The notes: generated by a model from the sequence alone, not told the origin. A DNA stretch of 64,000 nucleotides from Cheiracanthium punctorium (GCA_038373885.1 JAWZYV010016009.1:34719-98718), one strand, 5' to 3'; shown: positions 10,841 to 23,466, counted from the first letter of the stretch. Program-made: numbers and translations.

Positions 10841-13800
10841 TTTGCTTCAATAATCTTCACCATTGCAATCTAAATTGTAATAGCTCTGTTTTGAACAAAA
10901 TTGCTGCATTTAACCTAACAAATTCACATGAAAGACCCCACACTCGATCTACTCGGTTCATATCAATCATTAGTTCACTTACAGATTAAAGCAATTACTT
11001 CTGGATTTTCCCATCCCTTACCTTTAATGCAATTAAAATTTCTTACTTTTGACACTGTCTTTCAGGCATCTCTGATAGTTCAATTAAGTTTCTGGTTCAC
11101 TAGTAACAAAAAACTACTCGAAGGATAGATCAGAGAGGTATAGTTTCGTTCTTAAACTGGTGGCCTATTTTACTTTGCTGTACCGAGAGACGGCGGTACT
11201 GCAGTTTTTACATTTAAAAACTAATATTTTACGTATGTATTAAACACAATTGTATTTCGTATAATTTCCTACCTTTTTAAAAGGTATTTTATGCTGTATT
11301 TCGAACTAGGTTAACTGGATAGCTATTGTTCCTGAATTTAGATTGGGTCATTTTTCTAGTATATGCTCGGTGCTGAAACTTCGACTGACAATTAATATTT
11401 CTATGCGATTTTCAAGTTTACTTTGGGAAAGCTCTTATAATTGCTACTATTGTTTTCAATTTTAAAGAAAGTTTTACTTACTACCTAGTTCAAATCATTA
11501 TGATACTGTTCCTGAATATTGTTGAATTTTACGCAAGCCTTTGTATGGAAACTTTTTGTTTGCTTTTTGTATGGGAACTCGTGTATTATCTCTGTATATA
11601 ACATTCCTCCAATTACCAAACTAATTAATGTTATAGTAATGGGACACAAGGGTACGATTGGGCAAAATGAGAAAAAAAATTTGTTATTTTGTATGAAACA
11701 ATGTGCATGGAAATATATCGGTTGTCATAAATTTTGATTTCATGCATTGAGTAATGCATTTAACTTTCGGCTTCAAATGGCTTGACGCGTGCATTATTTT
11801 CTCTGCTGGAGATTTTCTGCGATTTAGAGCAAAAATAAAGTTCTGCTATTCATGCATGAATTATTACAGGACACCAGGTTTTGGTGTTAAAATTCTTGAA
11901 AATAAAGAGTAGAGTAACGCAATGATTTGTTCTAATAATAGGATGTCAGGGCCGAAGGTGATAAGTAAAATTTGTAATTATTGAATTTTAAACAAGCCTA
12001 ATCTTAAAATTTTAGGCTCTCATTTTTTTTTTCTAATACTTTTAATACCGTACTTAAAATTTTGTGGACTACTTTCTCAAACGGGATGTTTCATCTAAAT
12101 TCATGCATGCACTTTGTAAAAGCCTGACATTTTTTTATAAGCAAAATGTTGTCCCACCTTTGCACAGTTTATGACATGGAACATTGAAGACTGAAGCTCC
12201 AGGTTTGACCCACCGGACGACTGCCAATCTAACAGTATGGAGTTTTGCTCAGATTTCTTCCTATAACGTGAATAAGCTTTAGAATTTATTGTGCCGCCCA
12301 CAGCAACACCTCCGCCCACCCCCACAGATGAATACACCTGTGATGACATCGCATTGCTTTTCGGCACTCGTATATAACCACTTTCCTGTATTTTACACGT
12401 TGCATGTTATATACAGTCCCCCACATCAGCTCAATGCATTTCGGTTCTTTGTGGTTTATGACGGCAGATTTGCGAATTTTTATTCGGTAGGTTAAACTTT
12501 TTTTTTTTTCCAGCTGCTAATTCTTTAGGCGAGACTGTCAACTTTGCTAAGGCTAGCAGTCTCTCGCGCAGGTGTTCTTAGAGATTTTCTTCATGATCAC
12601 GTTTTGGTGAACCTTTTTTAATTTCTGCGCCTAAGTGTTTGGATTAATAAAATTAATCAGCTCATTTATTCTTAACCGCTCCGGATGTTAGCTCCTATTT
12701 ATTTGTTGGTGTAATTTTGTTAGCGCTGCATCGCAGCTTTTGTAGGCTAATTGCTTCGCTCCTAAAGGACTTCACTTCAGTTGCAGTTTAACAGCGAACA
12801 TGCAGTTAAATTTGGCAGTCAATCCCAACCCCCTTGCCATATAACTTAAGAATTTACCGATCTGTAATAAAGCCTAAACTTTTTGGAATGAGTTTTCACT
12901 GTGTTGTTCACCGTGACACAACACAATTGGGAGGGGGGGGGGTGAGAATACCTCTACTACGGCCTCTGAATAAAATCACGCATATCCTGCACCATATACT
13001 TGACTATAATATTGGACTTCATAGTCTGGATAACAAAGTTCAAGATTATAGAAATCCTATAGTATGAATTGCGTAAGACAATAACCATCGGAAGTTGGAA
13101 AGTTGGAAGGCCTTTTCGGAATATAAAAATGTGTCAAAATAACGATTACTGAAAAATTTGATGCTACTTTTGAATCTTTCTAATAAATTTTCGTTCAAAT
13201 ATAGATTTAAGGGAGAATTTCGTCCAGATTATTGAAATTCTGAGTTTAGAAGTCAAAATTAAAAAAATTTGCTCTATTTATAAATGAAGATATATTTAAA
13301 AGAAAAACGGGAACTGATTTCTTTAGCGTAACATTTAAGCTTTATCAGCATTATCGTCACGAAAAACGGGTCTTAAGAGAAAATTTATTTGTTGCATATT
13401 GCTTATAGTAAAAGTAGCGTCTGCTTCATTCAGTTTAAAAAATAATTAAAATTTAAATACGCGTCTTTCTAAGTGAACAAAAAGATGAAAGCTTAAGTAT
13501 ATGCACCAGCGAATGACATCCACAATAGTTCAGGTAACATTAAACTCTTTGAGCTCGAAGACTCAGTTTTTTAGATTAATTTTTTTTAGAATATTGTTTT
13601 TAATTGAACGCTAAAAATGAGTTACAGGTTAATTCACGCATGCTTGAGAAAGGTGACGTTAACTGACCAAGAATGGTTACCCATTTTGTTTTAGTCTCAA
13701 GAGCATCTAAATATTAAAGGTAACGGTACTTTCTGCCTTTTCCTACCTGAAAGGTAATCAATTTTAAAGTTTCGTTTAGTACTATATTTAAGATTTAAAT

Positions 13801-13980
13801 TCTTCAAACATTACTTCTAAGTTAGCTTCATTGCTAAAGCACTGGGGCCGTACTTAATACACTAAGCTCTGCTTTTAAGAATGTAATTCATGAGAGAATG
13901 AACCATTAGACTGAAGTGTTCTCGGTCTTCTCATTGTACATATTTTTGACCTGTATTGTTTTGTGATACATTAACTACGG
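10841..13980. other. Intergenic stretch between array units
   Basis: A+T-rich. At 12289-12315 there is a C-rich patch, and at about 12528-12575 a partial foldback (CGAGACTG ... CAGTCTCTCG). A G run lies at 12931-12939. None of the small open frames looks coding. Sequence homologous to the other units may be hidden here beyond what can be read by eye. Confidence 0.35.
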
Positions 13981-14857
13981 ACTTTTAAATATTCAATTTG
14001 CAGTGAAACCTGTCTGACCACTTTTCAAAATCGCACAGAAGTTTTAATTTTACCGAGAAGCTTGTAATAACATCGCAAATGAGATTGAATTTGTAAACTA
14101 ATTTATCAGCCATTAAAGATCATTTTACAAATAAAATGATCTAGAAAGAGGAAGTAAAATTAAGTATTAAAAATTAAACATAATTTAAGTTTAAAATCGG
14201 AAGTTAGCTAGTTAAATTAGCTACGGGAACTTAAGAATCAAGGAATTTTAATAGCCTAGGCAGTGGGTTTTCTTGAATGAGTATTATTAAATATTTAACA
14301 CTAATCTTTTGCAGGCCAACAATTATTAAAAATTGAAATTTCATCAGTATTGACTTGAAAAGAAATGGTATTTCTATCGTTAGTGGGGGGGGGGACTGGA
14401 AAAAGTATAATGAAAGTAGCTCTAACAACTCATGAAAATGGCTATCTTGCCCCTCTTCTTCAAACTTAATTTATATTTGACTTATAAATTATTTATAAAT
14501 TTAATATTTCACTTATAAACTACCCATCAGCACATCCAGTTTTTGAAACCAATATAAAAGTATCGTTAGAAATGATAAATGTTCCCAATTGTGAACACTG
14601 TAAATTGTATACTTTTCCCTGTTTAAATGACTAATCCTTTAACTGACGTATTAGAAGAAATGCAAAAACTAATTTAAAATATTCCTGGATCGCAATTTGG
14701 TCTGTAAAAGGTTAATATATATTGGAGACAAGACATTCGATCAATTAAATCAGTCGGTAGGTTTCACACATGTACATACTTTACCGCATATATATCTATT
14801 CGTTTTTAATGAATTAAATCCTTCATAAGTGGTCACTGGAGTTCCTTTACAGATGTA

Positions 14858-14900
14858 CATTAAAATTTACAGTGGACAGGTTCCGCTGTAAATTTTAATG
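14858..14900. repeat. 18 bp-arm foldback in unit 2
   Basis: CATTAAAATTTACAGTGG pairs with CCGCTGTAAATTTTAATG around the 7 base loop ACAGGTT, with 17 Watson-Crick pairs and one G-T pair. The loop and 3' arm are the part shared with unit 3 at about 19118 (CAGGTTCCACTGTGAATTTC). There the matching 5' arm is absent and a shorter foldback (ACAG ... TGG/CCA CTGT) replaces it. Confidence 0.8.
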
Positions 14901-16766
14901 AATTTGTCTATCCAGTCTTATTCTTTGAAAAAATGTTCTCTGGTAATATTTTGAACGTATAAAGGAATTAAAGTACATATTTTGTGCAGAGTTACTTTGC
15001 TGTATTTGTTACGTATTTGACTTGATTTGTATTATGTGAAACTATCCAACTCAATATCAGCATTAAATTAATAGTTTTATTTAGTGTGTATAAAACATCT
15101 TCAAAATCTATTATTGCCATATATTTGAGTACTTTTACCGGTTTATATGAAATTTAAAGCATAAAGGCAACGGAAATTTTGCAGTAATTTCTTTTGTAAG
15201 CTATGAATGGTCTCTCAATGCTCATTAAAATAAGTATATGAAGTATCTTAAAGATTTCAGAGACTAATATTTTATAACATTCTTTATATGAATTTTTTTG
15301 TACTTTGTTCAAAATTGTAGCCACTGTATCATGCAGCTGGCAAGTGTGGAGCTGGTTAGGCAGTGTTCATACTGCACTTTTTAAGTTAGTGACCTGAACT
15401 CTTCTTGCAGAGAAAATGCGCAAGGTAAATTTATTGATTTTAGACCAAATTATACAAAGCATGACTTAATATGTAAATCATAATTTTATTGTTAACGTAT
15501 AAGCATTGAAAGCAACGACTGTTAGTGACAACTATGCAACAATTTATTGTTGGCTTAATTGAAGCAACAACGTTGATTTAAAAGAACTTGTCTGCGCGTT
15601 CAGGTTCACTGTTTAAACTTAAAACTGTTTGCAATGCTTATCAAATTTGTTTACTTTTGTTAATCAATCATAAAGTACAACAAATGTGGGGAATTCAGAT
15701 TTGTAACTTTAATCATGGATATCAATTAAAAAATTTGATTTTATGTTTAAATAACCATTGTTAAAGCACATTAGCTTGAATAGATTTTACAAACTTTAAA
15801 CTTCACTACCCTTCAATAGCGAAGAACTTGATGTTAACTTTACAAGCTTAATTGGATTTTATCTTTGTTTACAAAAATCAACTATCTCACTTTGATTAAT
15901 TTTTTTTAAATCGGAGGTTGATATAGCTTTGGTATCTACTGTAACTAGACGCAAGTTGAAATTGCCTCTGGGGGAGGGTCCTTTGTTGTTACAGCAACTA
16001 CAGAAATTTTAAGTAGCAGTTATTGCCATTTATTTCGATTTATGACTCTAAAAACCGATTATCTTCATCGGCAACGAATTGAACGTTACAAGTGACTGTT
16101 AATTTTAACTGGTAAATTGGCGTACAGAAACTTTAAATTCCGTCCTGTTAGAGCTAACATGAGTTTGTGGAATAAGTCAGACATTTCTGACTTGAAGTAA
16201 AGAATTTTGCAGATAAAGCGCTCAAATGTTATGTTGTACAAGATTTACTAAATAACATGTTTAACCATTTTGTGACAAATATTCTACATACATCTCTTTA
16301 AAAAGGACGTTTTTGTACGAATCAAATTGCGCAGCGAAATCGAACACGAAGAAAGTACACTCAACACTGAAATTAGTCTGCAGTTAAACAATACTGTAAA
16401 CGCAAAGTTTTCTCGTATATTAAAATTTTAATGTAATTTCCCATACTTAACAGCGGAATGAACTTAAATACCGGTTTAAGTGAATTTAAATCTTGGAGTC
16501 TCAAATTATTAAATCTTCAAAAAATTAAGTATATATCATGAATTTTCATTATAATTTTAGCTATATCCATTATATCTAATTCACTTACTTTTCACGGTCA
16601 AATTTATGGAAAAGGTACATAATCGTGCATTTTTGGTATCTTTACTGCATGAATCTGTTAAATATCGCGACCATTTTAATTCAAAAGCATTATACAGGGA
16701 AGTATTTTATTAAAATTATATTTGGTCTATTCATTTTGAAAATTGCTTTAATATTTTACTTCTGAA

Positions 16767-16852
16767 GGGACGAAATATTTCAAACATGAATTTCTGTATT
16801 GGCGCCTATAAAAATCGATTTTTGCAGGGTTCATGGTTCTAATATTTCTCCC
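16767..16852 (+). ncRNA. Conserved hairpin, copy 2 of 3
   Basis: Same architecture as copy 1, 86 nt. GGGA/TCCC, GAAATATT/AATATTTC and a longer CATGAA/TTCATG helix form the stem. An inner helix TTCTGTA/TGCAGGG closes a loop with GGCGCC and the palindrome AAAAATCGATTTTT. Flanking GGAACC directly after the 3' arm can also pair with GGTTC inside it, as in copy 1. Function unknown. Confidence 0.52.
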
Positions 16853-17095
16853 GGAACCCTTTAATATTAATTGGCTTTCGTGGAATTTGGTTAAGATTTA
16901 TTATTATAAATTTGTTCGGGTATTGTTTTAAAAATAGTGCGAAAAAATTTATTACCTGTAGTCTGCTTTGAATTAAAATCAGGGGTTATCTATCCGCGTC
17001 ATGTGTTAAGGAAGTCAAAATACAATCAAAATTCCACTAAAATGTCATTTTTCCTCTAAATATCCACGTAAAAAAAGGTAGTTGTGATCAGTATT

Positions 17096-17260
17096 CGTAG
17101 GCCCCGCTATGGCCTAGTGGATTTAAAACGCAGAACATGGAAGCCTGCCGAAATGATAGTCCCACGTACAGGTCTACAGCTCGGCTGTATCAACTGTTCG
17201 GAAGTTTTGGTCGTTTTTTTCCCCGTATAACTGAATACGCTTTAGAACCCCCTGTAAGTC
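17096..17260 (+). mobile_element. Possible tRNA-derived SINE head
   Basis: TATGGCCTAGTGG at 17108-17120 fits the tRNA A box consensus, and the following 150 bases are richer in G+C than the surroundings. I could not find a convincing B box at the expected distance, so this may be a damaged SINE or tRNA pseudogene. The open frame at 17137-17364 has no recognised domain. Confidence 0.35.
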
Positions 17261-17489
17261 CTCCGAAGACACACTCCCTTAGGCAGATGTCCTTCGTGAA
17301 GGCTTTTCCTAATACCATTCACAAACACTCGTACAAAATTTTAATGATGGTGTACGGCACTTGATGCTATTTCTAACATGTTTCCAATAGTAAGTTTTCC
17401 CACTCTAAAATGAAAAATAACTGCATATGCCAAAATTCTACAGCAAGGAAATTTCGGAGAACAAAATGTTAAAAATATTAACCTAACCT

Positions 17490-17730
17490 ATTTGAAACTT
17501 CAATTTTTGCCAATAACAGCAATAATAGATAAATTTGATATTTCTTGAGTAAGGGACGATTTTTTGAAAAATCATGTATAAAAATTGAAGTGTCAACATC
17601 CTACTTGGTCATGTTAAAATATTTTGGAGTTCAGGTTCAATATTCGTGAATAATAGCCAGAAAAGTAACGTTTTCGCCTGCGACGAAAATGCAGACCCAA
17701 AAAGGACACTAATCATAAAAGAGTTACGAT
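17490..17730. mobile_element. piggyBac-like miniature element, copy 2 (decayed, inverted)
   Basis: The reverse complement matches 4453-4728: AGTGTCCTTTTT against AGTGTCCCTTTT near one end, then the CTATTATTCACGAATATTGAACC segment against CTTTATTCGCGAGTATTGAACC, the ACATGACCAAGTAGGATGTTGACA region, and the far end. The terminal TTAA is changed to TTAC at the right. It lies between array units 2 and 3. Confidence 0.65.
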
Positions 17731-18039
17731 TTAAACTTTAGATGGGAAAATTACGAAAACGGAAAAACACGCGTATACTCGTAATTCCTTAAATTACAGA
17801 ATAGGCACAAATAATCTTAAGTCAATGACAGTCGCAGTTTTCTTTTCTCGTAAAGTTTGTCACCTTCCTTGAAATAACACAGTAAAATGTTTTAGCGTTT
17901 CCTTGGTTGCACACAATTGCAATTCAGTAGTGATATGTGTAAATGTATTTTCTGCAGGTACAATGTTTAAAGTGCTTTAACAATGAATGCTCTTGCATAT
18001 TAACAGATTGTATTGCTTCAAATATGGAATTGTTTGAAT

Positions 18040-20560
18040 TAACGATTTTCATGAACTGTTAGCCCTCTTATTGGATTAGATTGGAACTTCATTCCGTATT
18101 TAATTAAAAAATATGCATATCAAAACATTAGTCAACAAGACGGCATTATTCTTTTGAAAGTTTTTATAATGGAATCTTGGCCATCATTCGATTTGCTTGA
18201 ACGTCAAAATGCTTTAACATTGTGCTGATTGCTTTTGTATATTGAGCAATTAAATTAATTAGAATGTAAAATTATTTGAAGAATAAACCTTATGAACTCT
18301 TAGCTAACGTATTGGATTTGCCGTGACCTTTTTTCAGTATTTCTGAAATTTTTTATATCAAGATCTTGTATGTGATGGCTGTTCAATTTGCAGTGAAATC
18401 TGTCTGATGACCACTGTCAGAAATCGGTTTCAATCGCATAAATACACACCATTTTGAACAAAAATTAATCTTGCAAAACACTCCCATTAATATTGGACTT
18501 TTAAGACCTCAAAAAGTAGATTATCCGTATAAGTAAATTTAAGCTTAATTTTTAACTAAGGCTATAAACTCAGTCACAAGGCATTTATGTAATTAAGTTT
18601 AAAATCGGCGAGTTTTCATCTACACTTAAATGCATTTACTTTAACGTTAGTGCTGAATTTTAATACATTCTGAACAATGCTGAATATTAAATAAAATGTT
18701 GACATTTTACATTAAAAACTTTCAAAAATTTAGTTATTTTAATTGATGCAAAATTAAATTCTGTAATTTTTTCTTCTCCGAAAAGTTGCTTTTTCAGTTA
18801 TAACTATAACCCACATATCGACAGTTTGCTAACGCAGAGCTGCTTGAGAAAAACCAGGCAGAGAATAATTCTTCGTGCTATTTTCTTCTTAATAAATTTA
18901 TTTTTTAGACTAAAGATAATCTACAAAAATTGCATAATAGTGAAAAGGTGGGACTGCGCTGGTTTAAAAAAATATTGGCAGAGAGCAAATGAAATCGGCG
19001 CACTCATACCAGATGTTCACTTTACTGGATATTTTCAACACATTTTTCATGAATTACAACAATCTTTACAATAGGAAACACAATGTGCAGGTATGCTTAC
19101 AAAGACAGTATCTTTGGCAGGTTCCACTGTGAATTTCAATGAAGAAATTTCAACTGTAGCAAACTTGTTTGTTTAGAGAAATTGACCTTTTAGTTATTTT
19201 TCAAAAGCTAACAAAGTGCGATTCTGAAAAGTTTACTTATATTGGTATTGTAATACAGTTAGTTTTCACGTAATGCAATTAAATTTATTTTAATATCTGC
19301 ATTTGTCTGGTAATTTGTTAAATTACCCTCTAATGTGTACTCCATATTTTCGCTAATGTGAAAGCATAGAGATACGATAAATGTGATTTTTTTTTTTTTA
19401 GAATGCCCTCACACGTATGTTGGTTAAAGTGAGGAAAGTATCTCAAAAGAATACATTGCTTAATGCTTCAGCTTAAAGAACTAAGTAGTGGTACGCTGTC
19501 AATGAATGTTACTTTGAAACTTAATTGCAGCATAATTGTAACCTCCTTTTCGGAAAGTGAATTTCAGTGTTTTATATCCTGCCTAATGTTTCAGTATCGA
19601 TATAGCTTTTTTGTTCTAGCCTGGTCTAGGGACTTCCCAACCCATATCGGACGTTTTAAACCTATACCGGATTAATACTCCACTTTTCTCGTTGATTTTA
19701 CTGATCAGTAACTTGACCACTTCAAATTTGCACAGACTCCGTGTTGAATATTGTTAGATCTTGCCTTCCAGCGATCGTCTTGGGGCTTTGTTCTATTTGG
19801 GACCTCGAGCCTTGAACCCCAAATGACCAATCTACCAACCGTTTAAAAAGATGCTAGATGATTGTACTGAAACTGTTTAGCAAAAGAAAGGATTTTAATT
19901 TGTCTGGAACTAAATGGGATTGTAAATTTTTAGTTTTTCAAACTTGTTTAAAGCAATTAATCTTCCATATTTTATTGAGATTGCGATTTGCATTTACAAA
20001 AATTGTATTTCGGTGTTTTTAAAGAAATTTTGAAAAACGTAGGCTTTCAACTTTTGAACGTAAAAGTTCGTTTTGCCTCGTGTAGCTAATTTATATTTTC
20101 AGTTTTTCATGTAAGCTAAAACAGCTTCATGGTCTTGCACTCAATTTTGACTTCCATAGTTTATGACATCGATATCGCAGGCTTTGAACAGAAAGCATTA
20201 TACAGGGAAGTATTAATTTAAATGGATTATACTTGATTATTCCTCATATATCAGCACCAATTTGACATTTTCCTTTGATAAGGACAAGAAATATTTCAAA
20301 CATGGAAGCCTGTATTGGGCCCTACAAAAATATATTTGTGCAGGTACCATGGTTCTAATATTTCTTTCTGAACTTAATAAATTTAATCTTTGACATCTCG
20401 TTTATCTTGATTATTGATAACCATTAAACATTTTTTGGTATTGACTGTTTAAAAAAGTATACATAGATATAGGAAAATGTTTCCTGTGTAATGCTTTGTT
20501 TAAAAAAATACAGCGGTATTTGCTTTCTATACTATGGAAGTCAAAAATGCATGCAGAAAT
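18040..20560 (+). repeat. Noncoding array, unit 3
   Basis: Carries the same islands as unit 2 in the same order at 18382, about 18590, 19118, about 19362-19455, 20192-20214, the hairpin at 20281 and GGAAGTCAAAAATGC at about 20537. Island spacing is shorter than in unit 2 (first island to hairpin about 1.9 kb against about 2.8 kb). Its head holds a local duplication: ATGAACTGTTAGCC...TATTGGATT at about 18051 and ATGAACTCTTAGCTAACGTA at about 18292. The frame at 18826-19074 lies inside and is unlikely to be coding. Confidence 0.62.
20281..20369 (+). ncRNA. Conserved hairpin, copy 3 of 3
   Basis: 89 nt, the most diverged copy. GAAATATT/AATATTTC and the CATGG/CCATG helix are kept, the latter extended by one G-C pair where copy 2 has A-T and copy 1 has a T-G pair. 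The outer AGGA can pair with TTCT after a one-base shift. The inner helix is CCTGTA/TGCAGG. The loop palindrome is GGGCCC rather than GGCGCC, a double change that preserves self-complementarity. ACAAA/TTTGT closes a small top helix. Confidence 0.5.
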
Positions 20561-23303
20561 TAACATCAACATTAATCACTTCATTCTGGAAGCACATTTT
20601 AATGCGTATGACGATATACCTTCAAATATACTGAAGTTGTATTAAGTATTTGTTTTTCAAGGCAAGTGCTGGACTCTAATAGCTATTTTCAAAATGCGCA
20701 CGAGAATAAATCTGTTTGCGATTCTACTCTAGTGATTGGAAAATTTTCGGACAATTATCAGAGCATAGAGCGGAAATTTTGTAGGATTTGAAGTGTTAAA
20801 GAAATTTGCATGTACCTTGATACTCGGAAAAAATCAACGAGAAAAGTTACGGGCTGTCTGCAATTTTTTCTTGCGGGGCGCAGTTAAGTTCATAATTGAA
20901 AAGTGGTGAGAAATTGTAACAAATGTAAAATTCGTACAGTTTTTTGAAATTACTGTTCTTGTAAAGAGTCAAATTCTTTTCATTTTGCAGCAATGCAGTG
21001 ATTAGTTCCAAAATGTTGCCTCTGTTGAACTAGCTTTCAAAATTAAGATCATAACCTGCCGACGCAAATTCTCAATACGTTAAAAAGCGTTCAGAGAACG
21101 TTGTGCTGTCTGGGGAAAGGATGTGTGCATTTAACTTCATTTTCTGGGAAATCTATGTTTAAGCTGCTAAGTGATTAACATTGCTAATAAAGTCTTACGA
21201 TGTGACTGTATTGTTGCATTAGTTATGGATTCTTTGTAATCCAAAAATTATGTATTGGCTATACTCCTATTGAATTTGCTTGGAGTTGTGTTAGTAATTC
21301 TGCAATAGCTTAAGTTATTAAATACTACATATTTCTACTGTAACCAATAATTTTAAAGTTCACCAAGTATATCAGTCTAATAAGAGATTGTTACGTTGAT
21401 AAATGTCTAATGGCCGAAATCGCAATTGTTTTGAAATGCATATATGTTGAAACTAAGTTTTGGAAGCTTCTTTGTCAAATTTATGCATTTTACTTTGTTC
21501 TATTATGTAAATTATCGAATTCTGCATAACGTTGCTTGTCCAGTGTTTAGTGTATGGATGTATTTTAAAGCTACATAGCACCAAAACGTATTCCACATGT
21601 TACTTAATTTTTTTTTAAATATTCAAATGTGTTGCAGAGACTGCAATGTTTTTTTTAGAAATTTGCTTTTCCTTGTAAAATTTTCATTTCAGAGGAATGA
21701 AATACCTACTTCTAATTTTAATGGTGAAATTCGAAGTGTTTTAAAGTCTTAGTCACGTGCATGAAGGGCTCACTAAGTAATTAGAGCCCGATATTTTCAT
21801 AAAAGAAGAAATTAGGGCTGTCTGGGATAGACATGGCACCTTTTCAGTTGCAACTGCAGAGTGTACCAGAAAACATTGTGCACTGTGATAGATTTTATGT
21901 GTCAGTGGCGAAAGCGATGGGTTAAGTGGATTTCAGCCAGTTCCTAAGGAGCATTATAAAATGTGTTTGTTTAAATATTGAGACGTTAAAAGTACAACCT
22001 AACAGGACTTCCTATATTCAAATATTTTAGAATTGCGTGCAAGACTTTAAAAAATTCTTTAGAACTTACCTATGAAAGATTAACTTAAACAAATACCTGT
22101 TACGATTTTTACCTTTTTTTTAAAATTCAAAACAATAGTTTGAAGAAAATTCTAAATTAACTTCTTATCTAACCAGATTATAGAATTTTATTCAGTTATT
22201 TAGTGGACAAAATAATTTTAAGACTATAATAGTTTTGAAAATTAAAATATATAAATGTAGCCTGTGCAATATAAACGTAAGAACTGATTCACGCGTGCTC
22301 TTTCCACGTGATACTTAAACGCGTTTCCTCTTGAGGTAAGAATTCGTTGCTCTCAATCATTCATTTGGTAATAATTAGTGAACTCGAAACATGACTATCC
22401 ATAGTTAGAAAATCTAATTTAAATATTGCAAAAATAATTTGAAATTTATTTGGATTTTTACTTTTAACTGAAATGAAGTAATGTCGAGATCCATATTGTA
22501 AAATATCTACAAGCAAAACTCTTAAATTTACTGTGAATTTTGCGCTACCATTAAAGTTTTATTTTTTTCGCAGGTCGTCCAATATTTAACAATGTCATCA
22601 TGGTCTCTAACGTTAAAGAGCCTTTATTTTCTTTTATTTTAAAGTAACTTGGATTTAAGCGCATGAAATTTTAATAATTTGTGCAAAACTTTAATAATTA
22701 TGTTCTGTCCAATTTTTTTCAATCTCTATTTTGTATCTATTTCAACTTTTCCTATGAAAAATAATGTAACTAAAAATGTTTATAATTTTCTTTTAAGAGT
22801 TTAATTTATACTATAGACTTTATTGTAAAAATAAGTTTTCTCTAATAGTGTTTTTTTCTAATAAAGGCCTATTTATTTATATTTGTAAATGTAACTCAGT
22901 TTTCGTGAAATTTTCCAGTAATTATTTCTGTAGAATTGTATTCTACATTTTCTAATTTTTTAATTTTGAATGGTAAGTTGAAATTTATATGAACAAGAAA
23001 TAAAAATTACTTTACAGACTATGATTATCTTTCCTTCAATTTTTATGTTAATACTGTTCTTGAACCAGTACAGTTAAATTAAGTTTTAGATTTGGACAGC
23101 CAAAGTTAGGAATACCAAATGAAAGAAAATCGCTAACATTTGGTTGAAAATCTCAGATTCCTACCTGTTGCTGAAATTAGTTTCACCTATTTTTCGCAAT
23201 TTTAAGCAAGTATACCACATTATACAGGAATCCGAAGTAGTCTAATTCTGAACAAACTTATCTTCAATAATTTCATCCAACGACACTGTAGCTTTAGATC
23301 CTT
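20561..23303. other. Intergenic stretch, no gene seen
   Basis: A+T-rich with no open frame of note, no tRNA-like motif and no inverted-repeat element recognised. A short foldback AGAGCCC ... GGGCT lies at about 21782-21820. Confidence 0.4.
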
Positions 23304-23466
23304 TAATATCCGAACCCATAAGGGGAAAGAGCGATGAGAATACACTGAAAAAAATAGCCCAAAGATACAGTTTAGTGGGGAAGAACGTGGAAAGTCCAGT
23401 GCGCCTTTCGATTTTTTGGAAAATCAGCTATATTGGACTCTCATCGTTCTTCCCGTGGACCCTTCA
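23304..23466. mobile_element. Right-hand fragment of a TA-target miniature element
   Basis: Matches 51322-51483 of the complete element at 51234-51483 almost base for base, from TAATATCCGAACCCATAAG to the terminal GTTCTTCCCGTGGACCCTTCA. The left terminal repeat is missing, so this copy is truncated. Confidence 0.85.

Larger units (their letters stand above)
13985..17050 (+). repeat. Noncoding array, unit 2
   Basis: Shares an ordered set of islands with unit 3: TTCAATTTGCAGTGAAA (13992), TAAGTTTAAAATCGG (about 14186), CAGGTTCCGCTGTAAATTT (14877), TAAAGCATAAAGGCAACG (about 15158) through AAGTATCTTAAAGA, a 23 base exact match at 16684-16706, the hairpin at 16767, and GGAAGTCAAAATAC (about 17010). 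Between islands the sequence is unalignable by eye. This pattern suggests an old tandem duplication with selection on short segments. No protein-coding frame runs across it. Confidence 0.62.

Noticed and set aside
19780..19840. tRNA-like B box on the minus strand (GGGGTTCAAGGCTCG)
   Set aside because: No A box or arm pairing nearby; likely chance.
21690..21760. A fourth copy of the conserved hairpin
   Set aside because: GAGGAATGAAATA and CTTCTAATTTTAATGG are only superficially similar; there is no conserved arm or flanking island.
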